From JAPYTK01 sp964401935 (GTDB taxonomy: Bacteria > Myxococcota_A > Polyangia > Polyangiales > Polyangiaceae): a stretch of DNA of 64,000 bases. The stretch spans positions 1 through 64,000 of the forward strand of contig CAYOAL010000031.1 of assembly GCA_964401935.1 (NCBI GenBank). Reading direction: 5' to 3'. The notes under the pieces were generated by a model. It was given only the letters and a program-made list of their open reading frames with translations, did not search any database and had not been told where the DNA came from. Shown piece after piece: positions 26,070 to 34,348 of the stretch (its first letter is position 1; every line of letters begins with the position of its first letter). The position numbers and the translations under genes are program-made.

Positions 26070-27538
26070 ACGAAGGCAAGCGCGAACGACGGCTGCTGGA
26101 GGACGGGGCGCCGCCGCGAGAGGCGCGCGTCGTGCTCCTGTGGGCGGCGGCCGAGCTACGTCGCGATCTCAGCGCCCGAGGGGTCGATTGCCGGGTGGCG
26201 CGAGGGCTTCGTCAGCTCTTGCAGCCGCGCGAGGCGCTCGAGGCGCGGGCCATCGTCATCGGGGAGAGCGCCCTCAGGAACCTCTCGATCTCGGAGGTCG
26301 TCACCGATCTGCGGCGGGTGTGGCCTCTGGTAGACATCGTGCTGTGGTGTCGCCGGGCCTCGGCGGGGCTGGTGCGAGAGGCGCTGCGCGCGGGGGCGCG
26401 AGACGTGTTGATCTCCCCCAGCGGGGACAGCGCCGCGCGCGGCGTGATCGAGGTGCTCGAGTCGCAGCGGCTCTTGCCGCGTGCGGCCCGCGAGGGCGAC
26501 AAGGGGGCGCATCCGTCCACGTTCGAGCGGCTCGTCTCGCGCAGCCCGAAGATGTGGGACATCTTCGACCTCGCCACCCGGGTGGCCAACACGGACGCCA
26601 CGGTGTTGCTCCTCGGCGAGACCGGCACCGGCAAGGAGCTGATGGCTCGCGCCATCCATCGGCGCTCGCGCCGGAGCGGGCGCTTCGTGGCCATCAACTG
26701 TGGGGCGGTGCAGGACACGCTGATCGACTCGGAGCTCTTCGGGCACGAGAAGGGAGCGTTCACTGGAGCGCAGGCCAGCAAGGCCGGCCTGTTTCGCCAC
26801 GCGGACGGGGGCACGCTCATGCTCGACGAGATCGCCAACTTGCCGCTCGCCGCCCAGCACCGACTCTTGCGGGCGCTCCAGGAGGGGGCGGTGCGACCGG
26901 TGGGTGGCCACAGCGAAGAGCCGGTGGACGTGCGCGTGGTGGCCGCCGCCTCGACCGCGCTCGACGACGAGGTGCAGCAGGGCAGGTTCCGTGAAGATCT
27001 CTTCTATCGCCTCGACGTGATCCGCCTCGAGATCCCGCCGCTCCGAGAGCGACGTGAGGACATCATCTACCTCTTCGGGCACTTTGCGCGCGAGGTGGCG
27101 AGCCAGTACAACGTCGCTCGCCCCGACGTGAGCGACGATTTTCTCGATGGGCTCGTCGACTACGCGTGGCCGGGCAACGTGCGACAGCTCGAGAACTTCA
27201 CCGAGCGCCTGGTGCTCACCCAGACCGGGCGTCGGGTCACCTCTGCCCATCTCCGGAAGCTCTTGCCGTTCCGTCGCGCCGAGGCGGTGGCGGTCGCCGA
27301 GCGGGCGCGCCCGGGGCAAGAGCGCATCCCCGCCGTAAGCCCCGACAAGACCCTCGAGGAGGCGATCGGGCCCCACGTCGACGCGCTCGAGCGCGCCTAC
27401 CTCGTGGCCTGTCTCGAGCGAACGAAGGGACGGATCACCGAAGCGGCGGCGCGGGCTGGCGTGAGCCGCCGCACGCTGCTGCGCAAGCTGAAGCGCCACC
27501 GCATCGACAAGCGAGACTATCGCGGCCACGTGGAGTAG
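26066..27538 (+). CDS. Sigma-54 activator with degenerate receiver domain
   Basis: A 490-residue enhancer-binding protein. Residues about 20-145 follow the pattern of a receiver domain, but the acidic pocket and phospho-Asp are missing (VVLLWAAA and AIVIGES replace the expected Asp-bearing strands), so it is probably controlled by ligand or protein binding. The AAA+ domain has Walker A GETGTGKE near 184, GAFTGA near 230 and GRFREDLFYRL. The C-terminal Fis-type HTH includes RITEAAARAGVSRRTLLRKLK (last about 30 residues). The start MNEGKRERR is preferred over an upstream TTG. The nearest target is the divergent operon at 20133-25822, whose sigma-54 promoter faces it. Confidence 0.9.
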   Translation: MNEGKRERRLLEDGAPPREARVVLLWAAAELRRDLSARGVDCRVARGLRQLLQPREALEARAIVIGESALRNLSISEVVTDLRRVWPLVDIVLWCRRASAGLVREALRAGARDVLISPSGDSAARGVIEVLESQRLLPRAAREGDKGAHPSTFERLVSRSPKMWDIFDLATRVANTDATVLLLGETGTGKELMARAIHRRSRRSGRFVAINCGAVQDTLIDSELFGHEKGAFTGAQASKAGLFRHADGGTLMLDEIANLPLAAQHRLLRALQEGAVRPVGGHSEEPVDVRVVAAASTALDDEVQQGRFREDLFYRLDVIRLEIPPLRERREDIIYLFGHFAREVASQYNVARPDVSDDFLDGLVDYAWPGNVRQLENFTERLVLTQTGRRVTSAHLRKLLPFRRAEAVAVAERARPGQERIPAVSPDKTLEEAIGPHVDALERAYLVACLERTKGRITEAAARAGVSRRTLLRKLKRHRIDKRDYRGHVE

Positions 27539-27553
27539 GCGGAGCGCGTTCGC

Positions 27554-27559
27554 TACACT
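27554..27559 (+). promoter_or_regulatory. TANNNT -10 box of the M20 amidohydrolase gene
   Basis: TACACT ends 6 nt before the ATG at 27566, fitting a leaderless transcript independent of the activator gene 27 nt upstream. Confidence 0.5.
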
Positions 27560-27565
27560 GCTCCC

Positions 27566-28741
27566 ATGGTGACCTGCGATCCTCTCCTCGCGAGCATGCT
27601 CGGTACCTTGAAGCAGACGCTCGCCGCGCTGCCCGAGCCTTCGGGCTTCGAGCTCCGCACCGCGCACGTGATCGAGCGCTTCGTGGCGGCCTACGCGCCG
27701 GATCAGCTCGTGACGGGGCTCGGCGGCCACGGCGTGGCCGCGGTGTACGCGGGCGCGCTGCCCGGGCCGACGGTGCTGGTGCGCTGTGAGCTCGACGCGA
27801 TCCCCATCGAGCGGGAGCAGGCGGGGGCGCGGGTCGAGCATCGCTGTGGCCACGACGGCCACATGGTGATGGTGGCCGGCCTCGCCCCTCTCTTGCAGCG
27901 CGAGCGCCCCGCCCGAGGGCGGGTGGTGCTCTTGTGGCAACCGGCGGAGGAGACGGGGGAGGGCGCGGTGCGCGTGATCGCCGATCCGCGGTTCGAAGCG
28001 ATCCGTCCCGACGTCGCGGTGGCGCTGCACAACCTCCCCGGCTTCGGGGAAGGGGAGGTGGTGGTCCGGGAGGGGGTCTTCGCCAGCGCCTCGGTGGGCA
28101 TGAAGGTCGCGCTGGCGGGGACGCCGTCGCATGCCGCCGAGCCAGAGCTCGCCATCACGCCGCGGGCGGCGCTCGCCAGCCTGCTCACCGAGCTGCCCGC
28201 GCTCGGGCAGCTACCGCTCCACCAGCGCACCAGCGACGACTACACGCTGCTCACCGTGACGCACGTGAACATGGGGCGTGCGTCGTTCGGGGTGACCCCC
28301 GGCCACGCCGAGCTCTACGCGACGCTGCGCGCGGCGACCAGCGAGCCGCTCGACGAGCTCCGGCTGCGCGCCCAGCGCCTGGTGCACGAGATCGCGACGC
28401 GCGAGAGCTTGCGCGCCGAGATCGGCTGGCTCGACGAGTTTCCGGAGACGCTGAACGACCCGCGCCTGGTCGAGCGGGTGGTGGCGGTGGCGGAGGAGGC
28501 CTCGCTCCGGGTGATCCATCGCAGCGAGCCCTTCCGGTGGTCGGAAGACTTTGGTCACTTTGCCCGCGTCTGCCCGAGCGTGTTCTTCGGTCTCGGGATC
28601 GGGCGCCTCGCCTCTGCGCTCCATACGGCAGACTACGGCTTTCCCGAGACGGTGTTGCCGATCGGCACCCAGCTGCTCCATGGCGTCGCGACCTCCCTCT
28701 CCGGCGCGCGGCTCGACGCCGGCGTCTCCTTCGTGGCGTGA
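27566..28741 (+). CDS. M20-family amidohydrolase (N-acyl amino acid deacylase type)
   Basis: A 391-residue cytoplasmic metal hydrolase. The metal-site segment HRCGHDGHM (around residue 93-101) carries the Cys ligand typical of the M20D/hippurate-hydrolase group, and QPAEETGEGA holds the catalytic Glu pair. GTPSHAAEP (about 187-195) begins the lid domain, which is complete. These enzymes remove acyl groups from amino acids, for example N-acetylornithine, hippurate or indole-acetyl conjugates. Here it lies beside an acetyltransferase/ArgJ operon and its activator, so it may recycle or mature an N-acetylated product; that link is inference. The last residues end in a normal C-terminus with no tail. 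Confidence 0.87.
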   Translation: MVTCDPLLASMLGTLKQTLAALPEPSGFELRTAHVIERFVAAYAPDQLVTGLGGHGVAAVYAGALPGPTVLVRCELDAIPIEREQAGARVEHRCGHDGHMVMVAGLAPLLQRERPARGRVVLLWQPAEETGEGAVRVIADPRFEAIRPDVAVALHNLPGFGEGEVVVREGVFASASVGMKVALAGTPSHAAEPELAITPRAALASLLTELPALGQLPLHQRTSDDYTLLTVTHVNMGRASFGVTPGHAELYATLRAATSEPLDELRLRAQRLVHEIATRESLRAEIGWLDEFPETLNDPRLVERVVAVAEEASLRVIHRSEPFRWSEDFGHFARVCPSVFFGLGIGRLASALHTADYGFPETVLPIGTQLLHGVATSLSGARLDAGVSFVA

Positions 28742-28749
28742 GGGCAGAG

Positions 28750-28764
28750 CGGCATGAAAGTCGC
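28750..28764 (+). promoter_or_regulatory. Weak sigma-54-like sequence upstream of membrane protein gene
   Basis: CGGCATGAAAGTCGC keeps GG and GC ten bases apart but has several mismatches elsewhere. It would give a leader of about 25 nt containing the GGAGGAA site. Confidence 0.25.
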
Positions 28765-28800
28765 AAGGCAGCTGCGTGGGAGACTCACGGGAGGAAGCCA

Positions 28801-29598
28801 ATGAGCGAGCTGATGAACGAGGCAGAGAGCACGTTGACGAGAGACGTCGTCGCACCCCGGTCCGAGACCACGACATTCGTGTCGCACCGAGCGGTCCGCT
28901 GGTTCTCGGTGAGCCTCGGCGCGGTGGCCCTCGCGCTCGCGGCCGCGCCCGTGGCGGCGCAGGACAAGAACCCACTCGACGAGTACGAGACGCCCGAGCC
29001 CGAGCCCGGGCACGCCGACGACGGCACGGTGGAGGTGGTGCAGCCGTCGCCGCGGCGCGCGCCGAAGCCGCGCCGCCCGCCGTCGACCCAGCCGTCGCGG
29101 CCCCATCACGCCCACCCGCACGCGCACCCCTACGCGCCGTCCTACGGCCCTCCTCACGCACCCACCCACACCCCACAGATCGTCGGCTACGAGGAGAAGT
29201 CGACGCCGCGGGTGGGGCTCATCGTCGGTGGCTCGGTCCTGTTCGCGATCTCGTACCTGGTCCCGCTGTCGATCGTCGCGGCCGCCGACTTCCCCAACGA
29301 GACCGACTGGCTGGCGGTGCCGCTGGTCGGGCCGTGGATGACGATGGCGCGTATGCGCTTTGGCTCCTGTAGAGAGCGCATCGGCGATCCCACCGACACG
29401 TGCGACGACCGCGCCGAAGAGGCGGGCGACATCCTCGGGGCCGTCGCCCTCGGCTTCACCGGCGTGCTCCAGGCCGGTGGCTTGACCATGCTCGTGGTGG
29501 GAGCCGCGGCGCAGAAGACGAGCGTGGTCCCGATCTACGCGGTGACGCCGATGGTTCGCAAGGACGCGCTGGGCTGCTCGGTGAGCGGCGCCTTCTGA
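28801..29598 (+). CDS. Exported/membrane protein with His/Pro-rich linker
   Basis: A 265-residue envelope protein that I cannot name. A signal-type helix (about 33-55, ending AAAPVAAQD) is followed by a low-complexity linker (about 57-125) rich in Glu/Pro and then His/Pro, including a run of alternating His-Pro-Ala. Two or three hydrophobic segments follow (about 138-165, 213-240) with a Cys pair in the loop between (GSCRERI and DTCDD). The His-rich part could bind metal. GGAGGAA lies 5 nt before the ATG. It stands alone between an amidohydrolase and a kinase; similar small membrane proteins are common in myxobacteria. Confidence 0.75.
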   Translation: MSELMNEAESTLTRDVVAPRSETTTFVSHRAVRWFSVSLGAVALALAAAPVAAQDKNPLDEYETPEPEPGHADDGTVEVVQPSPRRAPKPRRPPSTQPSRPHHAHPHAHPYAPSYGPPHAPTHTPQIVGYEEKSTPRVGLIVGGSVLFAISYLVPLSIVAAADFPNETDWLAVPLVGPWMTMARMRFGSCRERIGDPTDTCDDRAEEAGDILGAVALGFTGVLQAGGLTMLVVGAAAQKTSVVPIYAVTPMVRKDALGCSVSGAF

Positions 29599-29686
29599 GC
29601 GGAGGGCGCGGCATCCGAGCGCGGGCTCGACGCCGTCGCGTTGCGGCGGCGAGAGCCCGATAGGTGCCAGCGCTCGAGGGCCGCGA

Positions 29687-29692
29687 TAGACT
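29687..29692 (+). promoter_or_regulatory. TANNNT -10 box of the small gene before the kinase
   Basis: TAGACT ends 7 nt before the ATG at 29700. Confidence 0.45.
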
Positions 29693-29699
29693 GACCGCG

Positions 29700-29846
29700 A
29701 TGCCCGTTCGTGAGCTGCTCGAGGTCTCGTCCAGCGGCGCGTCGCGCGGTTCGGGGGAGCGGAGCAGCGAGGCGCCGACCGCGTGGGCCGCGCGAGTGAC
29801 CGCGGGGCCGCAACCGGTGTACAACCTCCACGCCCCCGCAGCGTGA
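29700..29846 (+). CDS. 48-residue small protein preceding a membrane kinase
   Basis: MPVRELLEVSSSGASRGSGE and onward, 48 residues with no homologue known to me. The codons have strong G/C third-position preference (about seven of eight), like the real genes nearby, and TAGACT lies 7 nt before the ATG. The stop is 5 nt before the kinase ATG, which itself has no Shine-Dalgarno sequence, so ribosomes finishing this frame probably start the kinase. Ser/Thr-rich composition makes it a conceivable kinase substrate, but that is speculation. Confidence 0.5.
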   Translation: MPVRELLEVSSSGASRGSGERSSEAPTAWAARVTAGPQPVYNLHAPAA

Positions 29847-29851
29847 GCCCC

Positions 29852-31480
29852 ATGTCCCGCGTCGCCGTCCCCCTCTCACCGACCGTGTCTCGCGTCGCGA
29901 GGAGGAGCTTTCAGGCCACCGACGAAGAGGGGCGCCAATACCTCCAAGAGCGCATCTCGCTCTTCGCGCGGGCGATGTTCTTGCTGCTCGGCGGCTACTT
30001 CCTGTTCGTGCTCGGGGTGCGCATCGTGTACGGCGAGCTCTTCCCCGGCAACGACGTCATCGGACTCCTCGTCGCGGTCACGGCGCTCACCGGCATGGCC
30101 ACCTTGTGGCGCTTCACCGGGAGCGGGAAGCTGCGGTCTGCGCGCATCGTGTCGGTGCTCGACATCGCCTGCGTCATCGACCCGGCCGCGCTCATCGCGC
30201 TGAACGCCTACCTGATGCGGAGCATGCGCATCTCGCTCTTTGCCGCGTTCGTGGTCCTCGCGTTCCTCGTGTTTGGCCGCGCGCTCATCATCCCCAGCAC
30301 CGGGCGGCGCACGTTCATCGTGTCGGTGGCCGCGTCGCTGCCGCTCGTGACCTCGATCGTCCTCATCGAGCTCACCGATCCCTCGGTGCTGCTCGTGCCG
30401 CCGGGTCTCACCGCGGCGGTCGTGACGGTGTGGTCGCTCGGGGCGGCGGGGTTGTCGGCCTTCGGCTCCTCGGTGATCTACGGGCTGCGCGAGAAGGTGC
30501 GTGAGGCGCGACAGCTCGGGCAGTACACACTCCTCGAGAAGATCGGTGAGGGGGGGATGGGCACCGTCTACCGCGCGCGCCACGCGATGTTGCGCCGGCC
30601 CACCGCCATCAAGCTCTTGCCGCCGGGGAAGGCGGCGGAGAAGCAGCTCGAGCGCTTCGAGCGCGAGGTGCAGGCCACCAGCGAGCTCACCCACCCCAAC
30701 ACGGTGCACATCTACGACTACGGCAGGAGCCCGGAGGGAGTGTTCTACTACGCGATGGAGCACCTCGACGGGATCGATCTCGAGACCCTGGTCGAGCGCT
30801 TCGGGGCGCAGCCGCCGGCGCGCGTCGTTCACATCCTGAGGCAGGTGTGCGGCGCGCTCGCCGAAGCTCACGGGCAAGGCCTCGTCCATCGCGACATCAA
30901 GCCCGCCAACATCTTCCTGTGCCATCGCGGCGGGCTGCCCGATGTGGTGAAGGTGCTCGACTTCGGCCTCGTGAAAGAGCTCGAGCGGGATGGCGGTCTC
31001 ACCGACGTGGAAGTGGTGGCGGGGACCCCTCAGTTTCTGTCGCCGGAGGCGATCACGGCGCCGGACAAGGTGGGGCCGCCGGCCGACGTGTACGCGGTCG
31101 GGGCGGTGGCCTACTACCTGCTCGCGGGGGAGCACATGTTCTCGGGGGCCACGGTGGTGGAGATCTGCGGCCACCACGTGCACTCGACGCCGGAGCCGGT
31201 GTCCAAGCGCAGCGCCAACACGGTGGAGCCAGCGCTCGAGCAGCTCGTCCACACGTGCCTCGCGAAGAAGCCCGAGGAGCGCGTGGCGAGCGCTCGCGAG
31301 CTCGGCCGGAAGCTCGCGGAGATCGGCGCCCGCGCGCCTTGGACGGAGGCGGAGGGAGAGGCGTGGTGGGCCGCGTTCCGCGAGCGCGGCGAGGGGGGAG
31401 GGGCCCGGAGAGCGGCGCCCTCGTCGGCCGCGGTGGCCGTCCAGCCCACGATCGAGGTCGATCTGTCCGCCCGCGCGTGA
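29852..31480 (+). CDS. Membrane-anchored Ser/Thr protein kinase, N-terminal TM domain
   Basis: A 542-residue kinase. About six hydrophobic segments (between residues 40 and 210) come first, and a complete Hanks-type kinase domain follows (about 224-490): IGEGGMGTVYRAR, Lys254, HRDIKPAN (Asp348), DFG (Asp370-Gly372) and a SPEAIT activation end. Most bacterial kinases of this class have the kinase domain first and the membrane anchor after it, so the order is reversed here. There is no extracellular sensor domain; the membrane part itself may sense. A Pro/Ala/Ser-rich tail with a final VQPTIEVDL could be a target for phosphorylation. The gene ends 4 nt from the convergent MMPL gene. Confidence 0.88.
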   Translation: MSRVAVPLSPTVSRVARRSFQATDEEGRQYLQERISLFARAMFLLLGGYFLFVLGVRIVYGELFPGNDVIGLLVAVTALTGMATLWRFTGSGKLRSARIVSVLDIACVIDPAALIALNAYLMRSMRISLFAAFVVLAFLVFGRALIIPSTGRRTFIVSVAASLPLVTSIVLIELTDPSVLLVPPGLTAAVVTVWSLGAAGLSAFGSSVIYGLREKVREARQLGQYTLLEKIGEGGMGTVYRARHAMLRRPTAIKLLPPGKAAEKQLERFEREVQATSELTHPNTVHIYDYGRSPEGVFYYAMEHLDGIDLETLVERFGAQPPARVVHILRQVCGALAEAHGQGLVHRDIKPANIFLCHRGGLPDVVKVLDFGLVKELERDGGLTDVEVVAGTPQFLSPEAITAPDKVGPPADVYAVGAVAYYLLAGEHMFSGATVVEICGHHVHSTPEPVSKRSANTVEPALEQLVHTCLAKKPEERVASARELGRKLAEIGARAPWTEAEGEAWWAAFRERGEGGGARRAAPSSAAVAVQPTIEVDLSARA

Positions 31481-31484
31481 GCCG

Positions 31485-34052
31485 CTACGGTGCGGCGCTC
31501 CCGCCTCGAGGTGAGCGGCTGGCGCGCCACAAAAGGAACGCCGGCAGCACGAGCACGCCGGTGAGCACGCAGCAGATCTCGCCGGCGGCGGCGGCCACCC
31601 CGAAGCTCTGAACCGCCCGATTGATGCTGAGGGTGAGGGCGGAATAACCGAGGATGGTGGTGAGCGAGCAGAGGATGACCGCGCCGCCGGTCTCGACGAC
31701 CACGCGCCGGATCGCGCCGTCGGCGAGGCGAAAGCGCTGCATCACGTTGACCGCGTAGTCGGCGCCGACCCCGATGGTGATGGGGATGGCCACGAAGTTG
31801 AGGAAGTTGAGCTTGAGCGCCTTCATCTCGAACTGGCCGGTTTCTCCCCATGGCCACTCGGAGCGGTAGAGCATCAGGATGGCCACCGTCCACATGAGGC
31901 CGACGAGGACGGAGCCGATCACCCACGCCGCCGCGGCCCTCCCCCGGAACGCGAGGAAGATGATGAGGAAGGTGGCCACGAGGGAGGCGAGGATCGCCTT
32001 GGGCGCGTCTTCGGCGACGTTGAGGATCATGTCCGCGAAGATCACGCTCCTCCCGCTGCCCTTCACCACCGAGCGATCGGGGAGCGTCGTCGCGCGGATC
32101 GCCTCGGCCCAGTCGATGAGGTAGTGGCCATCCCAAATGGAGCGCCCGGGAGTGGGCGTCACGTACACCAGGCGTCCGCGGGTGCCGTCCTTCTCCGCGA
32201 AGTGACGGGCCACCTGCTCGGGGAGATCGTCGAGGCCGATCGTGCGCAGCCGCTCCTCGGGGAGGAGCTTGTCGAGCTTCTTCCACTCCTCTTGGCCCAT
32301 GAAGCCCTTGTCGTGAGCGCGCTTCAGGGTGTCGTGGGCTTCCTTCACGAGCTTGAGCTTCTCGGCCTGCTCGGTGGGGAGGAGAGAGTGGATGGTCACC
32401 ACGTCTTTGAACGGCTTGCGATCTGCGGGGGCCGCGTCGCGCACCTTCTCGAGCGCTGCCTTGAGCGGGAGCACTTGCTCGATGTTGTCGGTGGCGAGGG
32501 CGATGCCGTCCATGCCTTGGCGCCCGACGATCTGATCGATGAGCCCGCCGAGGCGCTTCCACTCGCCGCCCTCTTGCACGGGGTCGTTGCCCACCTGACC
32601 CATGTCGTACTCCATCGGGTCTTCCACCAAGTAGCGGTAGGACAGCCACGCCGAGCCGGCGGTGACCATGAGCGCGCCCACGGTGACCGCGAGCGGGAAC
32701 CGGCTCGCGAGGAAGGCGAAGGGGCGGCCGAAGGCGCCGCGGAGCCGAGCCGTGAAACCGCCCGTCTCGGTCAACGGGCTCACTCGCTCGAACAACACGA
32801 GGATGGCGGGCAGAAAGAGGTAGGTCGCGAGCCAGCACAAGAGCATGCCGGTGCCGCCGATGATGCCGAAGTGCTTGAAGCCTCGGAAGTCGGTCACCGC
32901 GAGCGAGCCGTAGGCGGCGGTGGCCGCTCCGGCCGCGGTGAGCGTCGACAGCCACGTCTCGCGGTGGGCGACGCGGATGCTCTCGGGGGCGTCGGCGCTC
33001 CGTCTGGCCTCGAGATAGCGGGCCATGTAAATGATGCCGAAATTGATCCCGTTGCCCACCACGATGCTGAAGAGAAACCCGGTCGACGAGTTGAGGTGGC
33101 CCACGAGCAGGTAGGCGAGGCCAAACGTCCAGACCGCGCCGATGCCCACTGTGAGGGTCATCGCGAACACCGTGCGGAGGCGCAGGTAGTAGAGGAACAC
33201 GATCCCCAAGATCAGCGACACGCCCCACACCCCCACGTGCTGGAGGTCGCCCTCGATCTGCTTGCGGGTCTCGGCGCTCGACACCAGGTTGCCGCCGTAG
33301 CCGACGCGGATCGAGGGGTCGTATTGCGTCGGATCGACGGCGGTGACCGCCGCGTCGATGCTGGTCATGAGGCGGGCGGAGTCGGCTACGTTGCCCGCGT
33401 CGATGGGGGTCCGCACGAGGATGACGGCCACGTGGCGCGCCTCGTCGAGGTAGTAGCCGTCGGGATACTTCTTCTCCGCCTCGGCGACCGCCCCTTGTTT
33501 GCGCGCCCGCTCTTCGAGGCGCTTTCGGATGCTCTCCTCGGTGAGCGGGGGAGGGGCGCTCTCCTCGTCGTCGAGGAGAAAACCCGCCGCCTTGCCCACC
33601 TCGTATTCGTAGCGCTCGAGGATCTCGCGGTGCACCTCCTTGACCAGGTCGAGCTCCGCATAGAGGAACGCGCGCTCTTCGAAGAAACGCCGCGACTCTT
33701 GTATCCCTTCGTCGACCACGCCCACCAGCGGGGGGCCGATCTTGCGGAGCTCGGGGGCGAGCGCGTCGACGAAGCGCTTCAGTCCGTCGTTGTCGGAGCC
33801 CTCGATCACCACCCCCAAGGTCGAGATGGCGGGGAGGCGCGCGTTCACCTGCTCGGCGATGATGACGCTCTCTTTGTTCTCGGGGAGGAGCTCCCCGAGC
33901 GCGGTCTTGAGCGTGAGATGGGAGGCCGCGAAGGCAGCTAGCGCTACCGTGACGAGGGCCGCGGCCACCATGCGCCACGGGTGCGTCAGCTGGAGCGTCG
34001 CCAGCCGCTCCAGCCACACGCGGGCTCGCCGAGAGCTCGCTGGTTCGGTCAT
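31485..34052 (-). CDS. MMPL/RND-family exporter
   Basis: An 855-residue inner-membrane transporter with two repeats of a transmembrane block: TM1 at about 28-50, a large periplasmic domain (about 55-235), TM2-6 (about 240-400), a second periplasmic domain (about 435-650) and TM8-12. Segments GIVFLYYLRLRTVFAM and GVGADYAVNVMQRF are typical of MMPL and HpnN-like hopanoid exporters, and the Asp in GVGADY is the usual proton-relay position. It probably moves lipids or lipid-like compounds to the outer membrane using proton motive force. Length and duplication match the family. The start has GAGG 4 nt upstream, and TATGAG lies near it. Confidence 0.85.
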   Translation of the reverse strand: MTEPASSRRARVWLERLATLQLTHPWRMVAAALVTVALAAFAASHLTLKTALGELLPENKESVIIAEQVNARLPAISTLGVVIEGSDNDGLKRFVDALAPELRKIGPPLVGVVDEGIQESRRFFEERAFLYAELDLVKEVHREILERYEYEVGKAAGFLLDDEESAPPPLTEESIRKRLEERARKQGAVAEAEKKYPDGYYLDEARHVAVILVRTPIDAGNVADSARLMTSIDAAVTAVDPTQYDPSIRVGYGGNLVSSAETRKQIEGDLQHVGVWGVSLILGIVFLYYLRLRTVFAMTLTVGIGAVWTFGLAYLLVGHLNSSTGFLFSIVVGNGINFGIIYMARYLEARRSADAPESIRVAHRETWLSTLTAAGAATAAYGSLAVTDFRGFKHFGIIGGTGMLLCWLATYLFLPAILVLFERVSPLTETGGFTARLRGAFGRPFAFLASRFPLAVTVGALMVTAGSAWLSYRYLVEDPMEYDMGQVGNDPVQEGGEWKRLGGLIDQIVGRQGMDGIALATDNIEQVLPLKAALEKVRDAAPADRKPFKDVVTIHSLLPTEQAEKLKLVKEAHDTLKRAHDKGFMGQEEWKKLDKLLPEERLRTIGLDDLPEQVARHFAEKDGTRGRLVYVTPTPGRSIWDGHYLIDWAEAIRATTLPDRSVVKGSGRSVIFADMILNVAEDAPKAILASLVATFLIIFLAFRGRAAAAWVIGSVLVGLMWTVAILMLYRSEWPWGETGQFEMKALKLNFLNFVAIPITIGVGADYAVNVMQRFRLADGAIRRVVVETGGAVILCSLTTILGYSALTLSINRAVQSFGVAAAAGEICCVLTGVLVLPAFLLWRASRSPRGGSAAP

Positions 34053-34299
34053 GTTGCCTCATACCACGAACTCCACCAGAGCCTCAGCCCGAGCCGCCCA
34101 CCGCCCCTCGGCCGAAACCACACCTCGCGCGTCGAACCGGCGCGTCCAGAACGGCCCGCAAAACCACCACCCGGACGGCGCTTCCGGGCGAGGCGACCGA
34201 CCACGCTCGATGGCGAGCGATGGGCTCGAAGGCGGAGCCCGCACGACACGCCTTCTGCCGTTGCGAAACAGGTCGACCTCTGTTACGTACATTGCACTA

Positions 34300-34322
34300 C
34301 ATGTGAGACGTTCGCTCACATG
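34300..34322. promoter_or_regulatory. Perfect inverted repeat before the EEP gene
   Basis: CATGTGAG-acgttcg-CTCACATG has perfect 8-bp arms and a 7-nt spacer, ending 26 nt before the ATG at 34349. It is a strong operator or mRNA-hairpin candidate. The rest of the 296-nt divergent interval (34053-34348) shows no gene; it is GC-rich on the MMPL side and AT-richer near 34260-34320. Confidence 0.6.
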
Positions 34323-34348
34323 AGCCGCTCGCGCAGAAGGTTTCCGCC

